A stretch of DNA of 33,513 nucleotides from CAYLSO01 sp964386525 (GTDB lineage Bacteria > Eisenbacteria > RBG-16-71-46 > DASYSL01), in assembly GCA_964386525.1 (NCBI GenBank), contig CAYLSO010000071.1, positions 1 to 33,513 on the forward strand. Direction: 5' to 3'. Below, piece after piece: positions 16,631 through 24,571 of the stretch. The translations under genes and the position numbers were made by a program. The notes under the pieces were generated by a model. It saw only the letters and a list, made by a program, of their open reading frames with translations. It was not told where the DNA came from and did no database searches. The number at the start of each line of letters is the position of its first letter. Within the stretch, counting starts at the first letter, position 1.

Positions 16631-19597
16631 CTAGCGGATGAAGACGATGACCTGGCCGGTCGTCGCCGTGGGCTTCTGCGCCACGGCGATGTCGGGCAGC
16701 TGCGGCGAGGGCCCGAGCGGGTTGGCGCCGTAGTTGAAGTTGTTGGTGGTGGCCGCGGGTGTCATATAGCTGGCCGTGCCGGCGGCCGGATCCACGCCGC
16801 TGTTGGCCAGCGTCCCGCTGTCGGTGCTGTAGATGCGCACCCCGCCGCTGTAGGAGACGTCGCTGTCGCGGAAACCGACGGCCAGGTCGGCCCGCCCGAG
16901 CCCGCCGTAGTCGGCGGCGGCCAGCGAGAGGACGATCCCCGGGGCGTTGACCTCGCGGGCCCGCGTGAAGCCGAACGAGCCGCCGTTACGCCAGTACTCG
17001 AGCTTGCCGGAGTTGCTGTTGGTCTTGGTGCCGATCACGAAGTCCCGCCGGCCGTCGCCGTCCACGTCGAGCACCGCCACGGCGTTGCCCTCGCCCGAGA
17101 GGTCGCCGGTGAGGCGCAACTGGAAGCGGTTGCCCGCGCCGGTGCCGATCTTCTCGAAGACGTGCAGCTTGCCGTAGAGGTCGCTGGTCTTGGTGACCAC
17201 CACCAGATCGGAATCGCTGTCGGCGTCGAAGTTGCCGAGCGCCATGGCCCGGATCTCGCCCAGTCCGCCGGCCGGCACGCCGCCGCCGGTGGGGTAGATC
17301 TCGTCGCGGGTGAAGACCCCGGAGCCGTTGTTGAGCCAGATCTCGAGGGTGCCGGTGTTGGCGTAAGACTTGGTGCCGACGATGAGGTCGAGCGTCGCGT
17401 TGGCGTCGCAGAGGTTGAGCAGCACGGCGTTGACGTCGCCGTTGTCCTGGGTCTTGTAGTACGTCGGGTTGGTCGGCAGATAACCGAAGTTGCCCGAAGT
17501 GTTCTGGGTGAGCCAGACGGCGATGTTGCCGCTGGCGTAGGTCACCAGACCGGTGACCACGTCCGGCCGCAGCGGCTCCGTGCCGGCGTCGAGGCAGCCC
17601 GCCGCGAGCGACAGGGCGGATGCCTGGGCGTTGCGCGAGTAGGTGGGGCCGCCGCTGAAGTAGGGGAAGGTGTCCCAGCGGTTGAACCACACCGAGATGT
17701 TCGGGTTCGACACGTACTCCGAGCCGAGGATGAGGTCGACGTCCTTGTGCCCCTTGGTCGCATAGGCGTTGTCGGCGCCGGTCCAGTCCTTCTCGCGCAG
17801 CTCGGCGGCGCCCAGCGACAGGACGCGGTCGGCGGTCAGGGTGATGAGGTTGAAGGACTGCACGGCGAAGTTCATCCCGGCGATGACCTCGCTGGGGTCG
17901 AGCCAGATGGGCTGCACCACCGTGGAGCCGATGGGGTAATAGCCGTTCGGCACCTGGTAGGTCAGCTCGTAGGGCGTGACGTGGTCGGGGTCGTTGCTGG
18001 GCACCTCGACGGAGTAATCGCCGCTGGCGTCGGTGGTGGCGAAGCCGAGCACTTCGGTGGTGGCGTTCTTGGTGATCGCCACCCACACGCCCGGGATGCC
18101 GGGCTCGCCGGCGTCCACGACGCCGTCGCGGTCGAGGTCCTTCCAGACCTTGCCGGTGACCGTCCCGGTGCCGCCCGTGACCAGGCCGAACTCCGCCGCC
18201 GTCGTGTCGCCGTCGACCACCGCGACGGTCAGGGGGTTGGTGGTCGTCACGTACATGGAGTCGGGCGCCGTGGCGCTCACCGTCCACGTCCCGGGCGAGA
18301 CGAAGTGCGCGGTCTGGCCGGAGCCGTCGGTATCGCGGGTATCGCCGTTGACCGTGACGGGCACGCGCGCCTCGAGCGGCTCGCCGACGTCGCGCACGTC
18401 GTCGCCGTCGGTGTCCTGCCAGCAGGTCGTCACGATCCAGCCGCCGTGCCGGGCGGTGTCGGCGAAGGAGTGGGTGACGTTCGACTGGCTGAGCAGGAAG
18501 TTCACCACGAAGGTGTCGGGGGCGAATGCCCCGTAACCCTCGGGGACCTCCTGGCGCAGCGTGTACTGGGCGGGAGCGGCGCTCAGGATGTAGTACCCCT
18601 GGGCGTTCGTCTCGGCGACCCCGCTCGTGCCGAGGCGCATGACGGCGTTCGGGATCCCCGCCTCGCCGACCTCCTTGGTCTGGTTGAGGTTGAGGTCCAC
18701 GAAGACGTAGCCGTCGACCGCGTAGGTGGTGTTCCCGGCCTCGGGGACGTTGCGCAGCGAGTTGACCTCGGTGGTGACGGTGGCGCGGGCGTAGTTGCCG
18801 GCGCGGTCGGGGCGGCGGGCCTCGGTGGTCACGCTCACCAGCACGCGCGAGATCTCGTCGAGCCGGTCGGCCGGCACGGGGCCGCTGGCCCAGTCCCACG
18901 GGGTCGGGTTGGACCCCAGGTAGACGGTGAACAGGGGCGGCACGCCGGTCCCCGGCCCGCGCACCAGGCCGACCTTCTCCATGGTGCCGCCGTTGTTGCC
19001 GGCGGTGGGCGCCGAGCCCGAGGAGTCGCCGTAGACGACGCGGGCGAGCATGAAGTCGTTCGGGTTGGCGGAGCGCGCCGCGTCGCTGGCCAGCGCCGTG
19101 CTCTGGTCGGAACCGTCCACCACGCCGTCGCTGTTGACGTCGAGGGTGTAGCGGATCATCTCCGCGCCCCCGCGCCACTTGGTGGACGGCAGCGCGTAGC
19201 CGGCCGGGTAGACGGAGCCGGCGACCTTCGGCGGCTTCGGCGAGCCCTGCGGATCGGGAGCCAGCGGCGGGTTCGTGGGGCTCGGCGACGCCGACGAGCG
19301 GTAGACCATCGGCTGCAGGTTGCCGTAGAGGATGAGCTCCGTCGAGTCGACGTAGGCGAAGGCGGGCTGCGGCGGCACGGCGTCCTTGTCGACGCCGTAG
19401 CCGGCGCTGCGGATGTCCTCGCTGATGATCTCCGCAGCGACGCGGGCCGACTGTTGCGCTTCGACGAGGCTCTCGGTGGAGGCCTTGCTGCGCTGACTGC
19501 CGATCATGACGACCATGAGGGCGGCCACGACCATGGCCAGGATGACCAGGGTCACCATCAGTTCGACCAGGGAGAAACCGGATTCGCGTCGAGTCAT
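16631..19597 (-). CDS. PilW-like pilin fused to Cna-B/SdrB modules and a seven-bladed beta-propeller
   Basis: A 988-residue protein. The leader MTRRESG is followed by the prepilin peptidase site FSLVELMV, with Glu at +5 and a hydrophobic helix, then a PilW-like region (ARVAAEIISEDIRSAGYGVD) to about residue 290. Three Cna-B/SdrB-type modules follow at roughly 294-383, 385-475 and 477-590 (VFVDLNLNQTKEVGEAGIP, DTDGDDVRDVGEP, VWKDLDRDGVVDAGEPGIPG), with Asp-rich calcium-type loops. From about 618 to the end lie seven FG-GAP-like blades. Ordinary PilW proteins are about 250-400 residues. I infer a pilus-tip protein whose Cna-B stalk displays a propeller adhesin, doing covalently what PilY1 does as a separate subunit. 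It is four bases downstream of the PilV-like gene. Confidence 0.85.
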   Translation of the reverse strand: MTRRESGFSLVELMVTLVILAMVVAALMVVMIGSQRSKASTESLVEAQQSARVAAEIISEDIRSAGYGVDKDAVPPQPAFAYVDSTELILYGNLQPMVYRSSASPSPTNPPLAPDPQGSPKPPKVAGSVYPAGYALPSTKWRGGAEMIRYTLDVNSDGVVDGSDQSTALASDAARSANPNDFMLARVVYGDSSGSAPTAGNNGGTMEKVGLVRGPGTGVPPLFTVYLGSNPTPWDWASGPVPADRLDEISRVLVSVTTEARRPDRAGNYARATVTTEVNSLRNVPEAGNTTYAVDGYVFVDLNLNQTKEVGEAGIPNAVMRLGTSGVAETNAQGYYILSAAPAQYTLRQEVPEGYGAFAPDTFVVNFLLSQSNVTHSFADTARHGGWIVTTCWQDTDGDDVRDVGEPLEARVPVTVNGDTRDTDGSGQTAHFVSPGTWTVSATAPDSMYVTTTNPLTVAVVDGDTTAAEFGLVTGGTGTVTGKVWKDLDRDGVVDAGEPGIPGVWVAITKNATTEVLGFATTDASGDYSVEVPSNDPDHVTPYELTYQVPNGYYPIGSTVVQPIWLDPSEVIAGMNFAVQSFNLITLTADRVLSLGAAELREKDWTGADNAYATKGHKDVDLILGSEYVSNPNISVWFNRWDTFPYFSGGPTYSRNAQASALSLAAGCLDAGTEPLRPDVVTGLVTYASGNIAVWLTQNTSGNFGYLPTNPTYYKTQDNGDVNAVLLNLCDANATLDLIVGTKSYANTGTLEIWLNNGSGVFTRDEIYPTGGGVPAGGLGEIRAMALGNFDADSDSDLVVVTKTSDLYGKLHVFEKIGTGAGNRFQLRLTGDLSGEGNAVAVLDVDGDGRRDFVIGTKTNSNSGKLEYWRNGGSFGFTRAREVNAPGIVLSLAAADYGGLGRADLAVGFRDSDVSYSGGVRIYSTDSGTLANSGVDPAAGTASYMTPAATTNNFNYGANPLGPSPQLPDIAVAQKPTATTGQVIVFIR
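16634..17745 (-). repeat. Seven FG-GAP/VCBS-like propeller blade repeats in the PilW-like protein
   Basis: The repeated pattern is an acidic residue, three hydrophobic residues, Gly, Thr or Ser, then a loop and a strand ending in an aromatic. Examples in order are VDLILGSEY, PDVVTGLVT, LDLIVGTKS, SDLVVVTKT, RDFVIGTKT, ADLAVGFRD and PDIAVAQKP. The last blade finishes at the C-terminus (GQVIVFIR). Seven units suit one closed propeller. Confidence 0.75.
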
Positions 19598-19600
19598 GGC

Positions 19601-20020
19601 CTATCTCTTGAAGTAGGTGACCAGCCGGATGGTGTCGGGATCGGGCGCCGTCCAAGTCACCCGGATGTCCACGAGCTTCATGTCCGAGAAGCTCCCCGAG
19701 AACTGCGTGACCGTCCACGAGCGCTGGAAGCGGCCGTTGTTGCCGACCGACTCGCCGCCCCCGGACGGGTGCGTCCCGACCGTCAGGTCGGCGTGGCTGA
19801 AGGATACGGTGCGCAGCTGCTCCATCTTCTGCTGCGCCAGCTCCGTGCCCTGCGTGACGAGACGGTCGGCGGTGGAGTTGCGGCTGCCCAGCGGGAACAT
19901 GGCCGAGACGCTGAGCACGCCGATGGCCAGGATGACCAGCGACATCAGCAGCTCGACCATGGTCATGCCGGCGGCGGCGCGGCGGGGCGGCGCGGCGGCG
20001 CGGCGGGGGCGGGGGCTCAC
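19601..20020 (-). CDS. PilV-like minor pilin
   Basis: A 139-residue prepilin. The GTG at 20020 overlaps the stop of the upstream FimT-like gene (GTGA) and gives an 18-residue Arg/Ala/Pro-rich leader ending in Gly, then MTMVELLMSLVILAIGVLSV with Glu at +5, the type IV prepilin peptidase signature. The next segment, LAQQKMEQLRTVSFS, is typical of PilV/PilI proteins. The remainder is a short beta-rich domain ending in RLVTYFKR. It would be an inner-membrane minor pilin priming pilus or pseudopilus assembly. An internal ATG just after the cleavage site would lose the leader, so the GTG is preferred. The neighbours are FimT-like upstream and PilW-like downstream, the usual minor-pilin order. Confidence 0.85.
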   Translation of the reverse strand: MSPRPRRAAAPPRRAAAGMTMVELLMSLVILAIGVLSVSAMFPLGSRNSTADRLVTQGTELAQQKMEQLRTVSFSHADLTVGTHPSGGGESVGNNGRFQRSWTVTQFSGSFSDMKLVDIRVTWTAPDPDTIRLVTYFKR

Positions 20021-20454
20021 GGCCGTCCCACCCAGCCCGAGAGGTCGACGTCCACGGTGTCGCGAACCCCGGCGGTATTGACCAGGACGATCCGGCCGGC
20101 GTGCCGCGAGCGGCCGTCCGGTTCCATGTAGGTGTCGTACGGCCCGCTCGTGAAGGCCACGGTCGCGAAGGTCACGCGGTTGGGGAGCCGGTACACCGTC
20201 CAGACGCTGGTCTTCGGATCCTGGAACCAGTACATGTCGCTGCTCGGCGAGAACCAGATGCGCAGGCTCTGCCCGCGCGTGATCGCCTTCTGCCGGAGCA
20301 GCTTCAGCTCCGAGACCACGGTGCTGTGGCCGCTCTTCAGGTTCCATCCGGTCAGGTACTTGTTGACCGCCGGCACGGAGAAGGCGGCGATCATCCCCAG
20401 GATGAGGACGGTGGCCATCATCTCGGTCAGCGAGAAACCGGCTCTTGGGCGCAT
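20017..20454 (-). CDS. FimT/GspH-like minor pilin
   Basis: A 145-residue prepilin. The leader MRPRAG is followed by FSLTEMMATVLILGMIAAFSVP, the prepilin cleavage site with Glu at +5 and hydrophobic helix. LRQKAITRGQSLRIWFSP is the GspH/FimT core region. The protein ends with a small beta-domain. It is first in a tight series with PilV-, PilW- and PilX-like genes, so it is probably the priming minor pilin of this cluster. GGAGG lies six bases before the ATG. A sigma-54-like site is centred about 50 bp upstream. No major pilin, ATPase, platform protein, secretin or prepilin peptidase is present in the window, so those must be elsewhere. Confidence 0.88.
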   Translation of the reverse strand: MRPRAGFSLTEMMATVLILGMIAAFSVPAVNKYLTGWNLKSGHSTVVSELKLLRQKAITRGQSLRIWFSPSSDMYWFQDPKTSVWTVYRLPNRVTFATVAFTSGPYDTYMEPDGRSRHAGRIVLVNTAGVRDTVDVDLSGWVGRP

Positions 20455-20464
20455 CTCGGGCCTC

Positions 20465-20480
20465 CGGGAGACTCCTCCCG
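20465..20480 (-). promoter_or_regulatory. Small hairpin in the pilin operon leader
   Basis: CGGGAG/CTCCCG with a 4-nt loop lies between the expected transcript start and the FimT-like ATG. It sequesters a GGGAGGAG purine run, while the GGAGG nearer the ATG stays partly free. It might modulate translation; nothing further can be said. Confidence 0.25.
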
Positions 20481-20493
20481 ATAACCTGCACGG

Positions 20494-20509
20494 AGCGAAT
20501 CGCGTGCCA
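20494..20509 (-). promoter_or_regulatory. Candidate sigma-54 (RpoN) promoter of the minor-pilin operon
   Basis: On the minus strand TGGCACGCGATTCGCT matches the sigma-54 pattern TGGCAC-N5-TTGCW at all but one core position and keeps the invariant GG-N10-GC (GG at 20507-20508, GC at 20495-20496). Transcription would start near 20484, about 30 nt before the FimT-like ATG. Type IV pilin genes in several proteobacteria use sigma-54, which supports the match. An rpoN gene cannot be checked here. Confidence 0.45.
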
Positions 20510-20640
20510 GAGTGGACCTTGGGGAGAACGGACCGGAACCACGCCCGGGTCAGCGGCTTGGAGGGGTGGCGGGGACGCGGGAAAGGGGGGCGCGGATTGC
20601 AATTCGCAAGCCCCGGCCGGGACCGCGTGCAGCGTGCTTG

Positions 20641-20672
20641 AAGACCAAAGAGAGCCGCCGACGAGCGGCGGC
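20641..20672 (-). terminator. Intrinsic terminator of the M23/XRE-cupin operon
   Basis: On the minus strand, about 48 bases after the stop of the second XRE-cupin gene, a 7-bp stem GCCGCCG/CGGCGGC with a 5-nt loop (20654-20672) is followed by the T-rich TCTCTTTGGTCTT. This separates the regulator operon from the pilin operon downstream on the same strand. Confidence 0.6.
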
Positions 20673-20719
20673 GAAGGGGTGGCGCGCGGGGCGGCTGATT
20701 CCGGACCGGCGGCGGCCGG

Positions 20720-21310
20720 TCAGCGGCTCGAATTGGCCGGGTTGCTCGCCACCCAGAGCACCTCCGCCGGCTCCTCGCCCGCGTTGCGCAGGGAGTGCGG
20801 CAGGTCGGCGCTCAGGTGGAAGCCGTCTCCGGGGCCCAGCGAGATCAGTTCCTCGCCGAGGCGGATCTCGAGTCGGCCGCGCAGCACGTAGCCCCCCACC
20901 TCGCCGTGCACCGAGGGCCCGGGGGACGGCCCTACGCCGGGCTCGATCGTCAGGCGCGCGCAGGCGAGCCGCCCGCCGGGAATCCCCTGCGTCAGCGAGT
21001 CGGCGTGTCCGGTCGCGGCCTCGGGGTGGGGGATGCGCTTGGCGTCGGCGCGGCGCACCACGGAGACCTCGGGCAGCCACTCCGCCTCGAGGAAGAAGTG
21101 CGGCTCGCGGCCGAGGGCGGCGGCGATGCGCACCAGCGCGCCCACCGTGGGTGTGGTGTGACCGCGCTCGATCTCCGAGATGTGCGTGGCCGAGAGCCGG
21201 GCGCGGCTCGCGACCTGCCGCAGCGTGAGGTGGCGCTCCGTGCGGACCGCGCGGATGCGTCGGCCGATCTCACCGCGCTTGGCCGGATCGGCGGCGGGGC
21301 TAGAGCGCAT
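20720..21310 (-). CDS. XRE-family regulator with C-terminal cupin domain (second of tandem pair)
   Basis: A 196-residue transcription factor. Residues 14-66 are an XRE helix-turn-helix (IRAVRTERHLTLRQVASRAR, SATHISEIERG, TPTVGALVRIAAALG). Residues about 118-188 form a cupin_2 barrel (HGEVGGYVLRGRLEIRLG, LGPGDGFHL, LPHSLRNAGEEPAEVLWV), with possible metal ligands His135, Glu137 and His172. Proteins of this layout sense a small molecule or metal through the cupin and repress metabolic genes. Its first 11 bases overlap the end of the other XRE-cupin gene, and the two share many helix-turn-helix residues, so they look like a tandem duplication. The ligand is unknown. Confidence 0.88.
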   Translation of the reverse strand: MRSSPAADPAKRGEIGRRIRAVRTERHLTLRQVASRARLSATHISEIERGHTTPTVGALVRIAAALGREPHFFLEAEWLPEVSVVRRADAKRIPHPEAATGHADSLTQGIPGGRLACARLTIEPGVGPSPGPSVHGEVGGYVLRGRLEIRLGEELISLGPGDGFHLSADLPHSLRNAGEEPAEVLWVASNPANSSR

Positions 21311-21902
21311 AGCGCGGGCAGGTCGCGAGCAGCGTCGTGCAGGGCTCCTCGGCGGGGTTCTCGAAGGCGTGCGGCTGGACGGACTTGAAGTGGATGCTGT
21401 CGCCGGCCTCGAGCAGGTGCTGCTCCTCGCCCACGTACACCCTGAGCCGCCCGCTCAGCACGTAGACGAACTCCTCCCCCTCGTGCCCGCGCGGGCGGAG
21501 CTTGCGGGCCGGCGCCGGGGAGTAGGTCTTGAGCAGCAGCGAGATCTCGGCGCCGGGGAAGGCGTCGGAGAGGCTCTCGGTGCGCACCGTGCCGTCGGTG
21601 CTGAGCACCGCCCGGCGGTCGCCCGGACGCGTGTGGGAGAGCGGCGGACCGGAGGCCAGCTCGATGAGCAGCGAGGAGCGCGTGCCGAGGGCGCGCGCGA
21701 TCTTGTCGAGCACGCCCACGGTCGGCGACGACTTGCCGCGCTCGACCTCGGAGAGGTGCGTGGCCGAGATGCCGACGCGGTTCTCGATGTCCTTCAGGGT
21801 GAGGCCGCGGCGCAGACGCTCCTGCTTGAGCTTGCGGCCGAGCTCGTGGTGGAAACCGGTCACCGATGCGGGCTGGGGATCCTCGGACCCGGCGTGGCTC
21901 AT
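21300..21902 (-). CDS. XRE-family regulator with C-terminal cupin domain (first of tandem pair)
   Basis: A 200-residue protein. The helix-turn-helix is at residues about 20-74 (LGRKLKQERLRRGLTLKDIE, SATHLSEVERGKSSPTVGVL), and the cupin is at about 125-195 (GHEGEEFVYVLSGRLRVYVG, EAGDSIHFKSVQPHAFENP), with probable metal ligands His140, Glu144 and His178 in a more complete set than in its downstream paralogue. The ATG overlaps the stop of the M23 peptidase gene as ATGA, and its own end overlaps the next regulator by 11 bases, so all three are translationally coupled. It probably binds DNA as a dimer and may form a heterodimer with its paralogue. The regulated genes and effector are not known. 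Confidence 0.88.
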   Translation of the reverse strand: MSHAGSEDPQPASVTGFHHELGRKLKQERLRRGLTLKDIENRVGISATHLSEVERGKSSPTVGVLDKIARALGTRSSLLIELASGPPLSHTRPGDRRAVLSTDGTVRTESLSDAFPGAEISLLLKTYSPAPARKLRPRGHEGEEFVYVLSGRLRVYVGEEQHLLEAGDSIHFKSVQPHAFENPAEEPCTTLLATCPRYAL

Positions 21903-23071
21903 GGGTGCCGGTCGGCCGCACCGGGCCACGAGCGCGCGGCCATGACCAGCAGGGCGCCCTCGGCGCGGGTCAGCGGGCGGTCGGGGCCGGCCACCGGGTC
22001 CGTCTCGGCCGACAGGGCCGGGGCGGGAAGCGGCAGGCCGTGCGTGCGCAGGGCGCTCTTGGCGACGCGGGCGTCCTGGGCGAGACCGGGTAGGAAGTCG
22101 GTGGAGAGCAGGTGCGAGAGGGCGTGCGCGGCCTCGTCGCGACCGACCGGGGCTCCCGCCGCATGGGCGTCGGGAAGTTGGGCGAGGCCGCGGCGGCCGA
22201 GGGCGCGCCGCACCGTGGGCCAAGCGGGCCGGGCGGCGAGGCGGCCGCCCGAGAGGCGGGCCAGCCACGTGTAGAATTCCCGGCGCTCGAGGGTCGCCTC
22301 GGGGTCGCCGAAGGAGGCCTTGCCGCCGCGGCGGTCGCCCTGCACATCGCGCAGGTACGGCTCGCCCCAGTGGTGCAGCGCCAGAGGGGCGTCGCCGCCG
22401 CTGCCGGCGGCGCCTCTGAGGCCGGGGGCAAAAGCACCGGCTAGCTGCTGCCCCAGCACGCGCAGCGGGTCGAGGGCGGGGGCCTGCTCCCACAGTGTCT
22501 GCCAGGGGTCGGCGTGACCGAGATTGCGGAACTCGAGATGCAGGTGCGGTCCGGTGGAGCGGCCGCTGCTGCCGACCTCGCCCACCATCTGGCCGGCGCG
22601 CACGCGCTCACCCGGCTTGACGGCGACGGAGCCCGGTTTGAGGTGGGCCAGGAGCGAGAGCACGCGGTCGCCGCCTGGCAGTTGGTGGACGATGACGACC
22701 AACTGGCCCCAGCCGGAATGCCGGCGGGCTTCCAGGACGATACCGTCGGCCGGCGCCCGCACCTCGCCGCCGAACCGCTGGTTGGAGAGGTCGAGGCCGA
22801 GGTGGCGGTCGCGCCGCTGATTCTGCAGTCCACGCGTCAGCGCGTAGCCTTGGGCTTCCCCGGGGGCCGGCAGGGTGAAGTCCTCCGGGCTGCCGACCGG
22901 CGAGAGGAACTTCTCGGCCACCGGCAGATCGTCCCAGGTGCGAGGCGGGGGCGGCGGGACGTCCTCGGCTCGCGCGGCCGAAACGCAGACCAAGAGGGCG
23001 AGCGGAAAGACCGCGGAGGCAGCCCGGGCCACGCGGGCACGACTCGCCGTGGCTGTGGGGGCAAAGGCCAT
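21899..23071 (-). CDS. Secreted M23 (LytM-type) peptidase with SLH-like repeats
   Basis: A 390-residue protein with a signal peptide (VFPLALLVCVSAARA before ED, cleavage near 35). The LytM domain has zinc ligands His90 and Asp94 (RHLGLDLS) and His178 of HLH, with the usual accessory histidines His143 and His176, so the site is complete and should cut peptidoglycan peptides or be an active endopeptidase. After residue about 230 come segments like SLH repeats (REFYTWLARLSGG, GRDEAAHALSHLL, RPLTRAEGALLVMAAR), suggesting envelope binding. The start has AGGAGGG eight nt upstream. It heads an operon with two XRE-cupin regulators. Confidence 0.88.
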   Translation of the reverse strand: MAFAPTATASRARVARAASAVFPLALLVCVSAARAEDVPPPPPRTWDDLPVAEKFLSPVGSPEDFTLPAPGEAQGYALTRGLQNQRRDRHLGLDLSNQRFGGEVRAPADGIVLEARRHSGWGQLVVIVHQLPGGDRVLSLLAHLKPGSVAVKPGERVRAGQMVGEVGSSGRSTGPHLHLEFRNLGHADPWQTLWEQAPALDPLRVLGQQLAGAFAPGLRGAAGSGGDAPLALHHWGEPYLRDVQGDRRGGKASFGDPEATLERREFYTWLARLSGGRLAARPAWPTVRRALGRRGLAQLPDAHAAGAPVGRDEAAHALSHLLSTDFLPGLAQDARVAKSALRTHGLPLPAPALSAETDPVAGPDRPLTRAEGALLVMAARSWPGAADRHP

Positions 23072-23199
23072 CGCGAATCCCTCCTGATTCGTTCCCTAGG
23101 CGTCGGTGCTACCGGACCGGTCGGTGCGTGGCTGAGCGTGGCAAGACGGGGACGGCGGTCCACTGGGAGCGTCCGTCGTTCGCGTTCCGTGGTTGCCGC

Positions 23200-23229
23200 A
23201 GCCTAGGTCCGGACGGCCCTTCCTGTCAA
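23200..23229 (-). promoter_or_regulatory. Candidate promoter of the M23/XRE-cupin operon
   Basis: A perfect -35 TTGACA (23224-23229), an 18-nt spacer and a -10-like TAGGCT (23200-23205) on the minus strand. The start would be near 23193, giving a leader of about 120 nt before the ATG at 23071. The perfect -35 in such GC-rich DNA makes this one of the better promoters in the window. Confidence 0.5.
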
Positions 23230-23272
23230 CTATCTCGTATCGGCACCCAAGGCGACGGAATCGAGGGTTGCC

Positions 23273-24571
23273 TCAGCGGTAGCGAGCCTTCAGGTGGCCC
23301 CAAGTGACAAAGGCGACGGGAGTTGGACCACAGGGCCCGCACCCCGCACCGAGCGCTCCGAGGTAGGGCAGGCCGCAGGCCGGCGGCGACAGGAGCGGCG
23401 AATTGGCGCAGCGGAGCAAGTCGAGGGCCGGCAGGTCGCAAAGCCGCGGGTCGGTCTCGAGCGTATCCGCATAGACGGGCTCGCAGTCGGTGCGGGTCGG
23501 AGAGACCTCGTTCGAGAAGATCACCGAGCAGGAGACGTTCAGCGTGGCCTGGGAGCTGAGGCACGCGAGTCCCCCCTCGTTGCGGGCGACCAGGCTGGCC
23601 TCGACCGCGATTCGGGCCGCACCCGAGACGGCAGCCGCCCCCGACTGCGGCGCCCGGTTGGCGGCCAGGTCCACGTGGAAGAGTCTCGCCTCCGCGCACG
23701 GCGGGCCGGCGGGGCCGTCGCAGGTCACGTCCAGGCCGCCACCCGCCGCGCCGGCGGTGTTGCCCGCGAAGACGCTGTAGCTCAGGGTGGCGAGCGAACC
23801 GGGGCCGAGGCGCAGGCCGCCGCCCCGGCCGCCGGCCCCGTTGGACACGATGCGGGAATCGTTGATCGCGGCCCCCGTGCCCGCGAGCCACAGCCCGCCG
23901 CCGTCCTCGAGCGCGGTGTTGTCGCGGCAGACGCAGGAGACCATCTCGAGCGGGGCCAGTCCGGAGCCGTAGCCGCCGCCCCCGAGGCGGGCCGTGTTGC
24001 CGGCGACCTCGACGCCGTGGAGAAGCAGCGAGCCGCCGCTGGCGAACCAGCCGCCGCCGATGTCTCCGGCGTTGGACACCAGGGCGCCACCGGTCCAGGT
24101 GACGCGCGCGCCGTCGCAGAAGAGCCCGCCCCCGAGGTCGGCGCTGCTGCCCTCGATGCGCACGTCGGCCAGGCGGAGCGAGCCCCCGTGCACCACGACC
24201 GCGCCTCCGATACGGATCTCGCCATCCGGCTGTCCGCTCCCCCCGCGCAGCACCAGTCCTTCGACGGCCGTCCCCGGCACGGGAGAGCGGCACTCGATCA
24301 CCGCTCCGGCCCCGCCACCGTCGACGACGACCGAGCCGGCGCCCCCGGCGGCGCGCAGCACCGCGCCGGAGGCGTGCTCGAGGCGCTCGGCGTAGACGCC
24401 CGGGGAGACGAGGACGGTGTCGCCGGCCCCGGCGAGAGCGAGGGCCGCGGCGATGGTGGGCTGGTCCGCCGGGACGCGGATGGTCGCGCCGTGGGCGGGG
24501 GCGAGGGTGGCCGCGCTGGCGGCCATGGCGAGAGTCGCCACCCAGGAGGCGGTGCCGAAGGCGTGCCTCAT
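23273..24571 (-). CDS. Secreted right-handed parallel beta-helix (PMP-repeat) protein
   Basis: A 432-residue protein with a signal peptide (MRHAFGTASWVATLAMAASAATLAPAHG). It opens with ATIRVPADQPTIAAALALAGAGDTVLVSPGVYAE, the classic start of beta-helix proteins, then has many Gly-rich rungs (GGGLFCDGA, GGGWFASGG, NTARLGGGGYG, NTALEDGGGLWL, NGAGGRGGGLRLG, NTAGAAGGGLDV) of the chlamydial polymorphic-membrane-protein type. The C-terminal part is Cys-rich (CDLPALDLLRCANSP, CGPCGP) and ends TWGHLKARYR. It lacks a FlgD-like domain. The role is probably cell-surface or adhesive; no catalytic residues are evident. Its ATG overlaps the M6 protease stop (ATGA), so the two are likely co-translated. Confidence 0.88.
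   Translation of the reverse strand: MRHAFGTASWVATLAMAASAATLAPAHGATIRVPADQPTIAAALALAGAGDTVLVSPGVYAERLEHASGAVLRAAGGAGSVVVDGGGAGAVIECRSPVPGTAVEGLVLRGGSGQPDGEIRIGGAVVVHGGSLRLADVRIEGSSADLGGGLFCDGARVTWTGGALVSNAGDIGGGWFASGGSLLLHGVEVAGNTARLGGGGYGSGLAPLEMVSCVCRDNTALEDGGGLWLAGTGAAINDSRIVSNGAGGRGGGLRLGPGSLATLSYSVFAGNTAGAAGGGLDVTCDGPAGPPCAEARLFHVDLAANRAPQSGAAAVSGAARIAVEASLVARNEGGLACLSSQATLNVSCSVIFSNEVSPTRTDCEPVYADTLETDPRLCDLPALDLLRCANSPLLSPPACGLPYLGALGAGCGPCGPTPVAFVTWGHLKARYR

Noticed and set aside
16619..20131. Over 1,100-codon plus-strand open frame opposite the pilin cluster
   Set aside because: It lies entirely antisense to well-identified pilin genes and has no motifs; it is a composition artefact.
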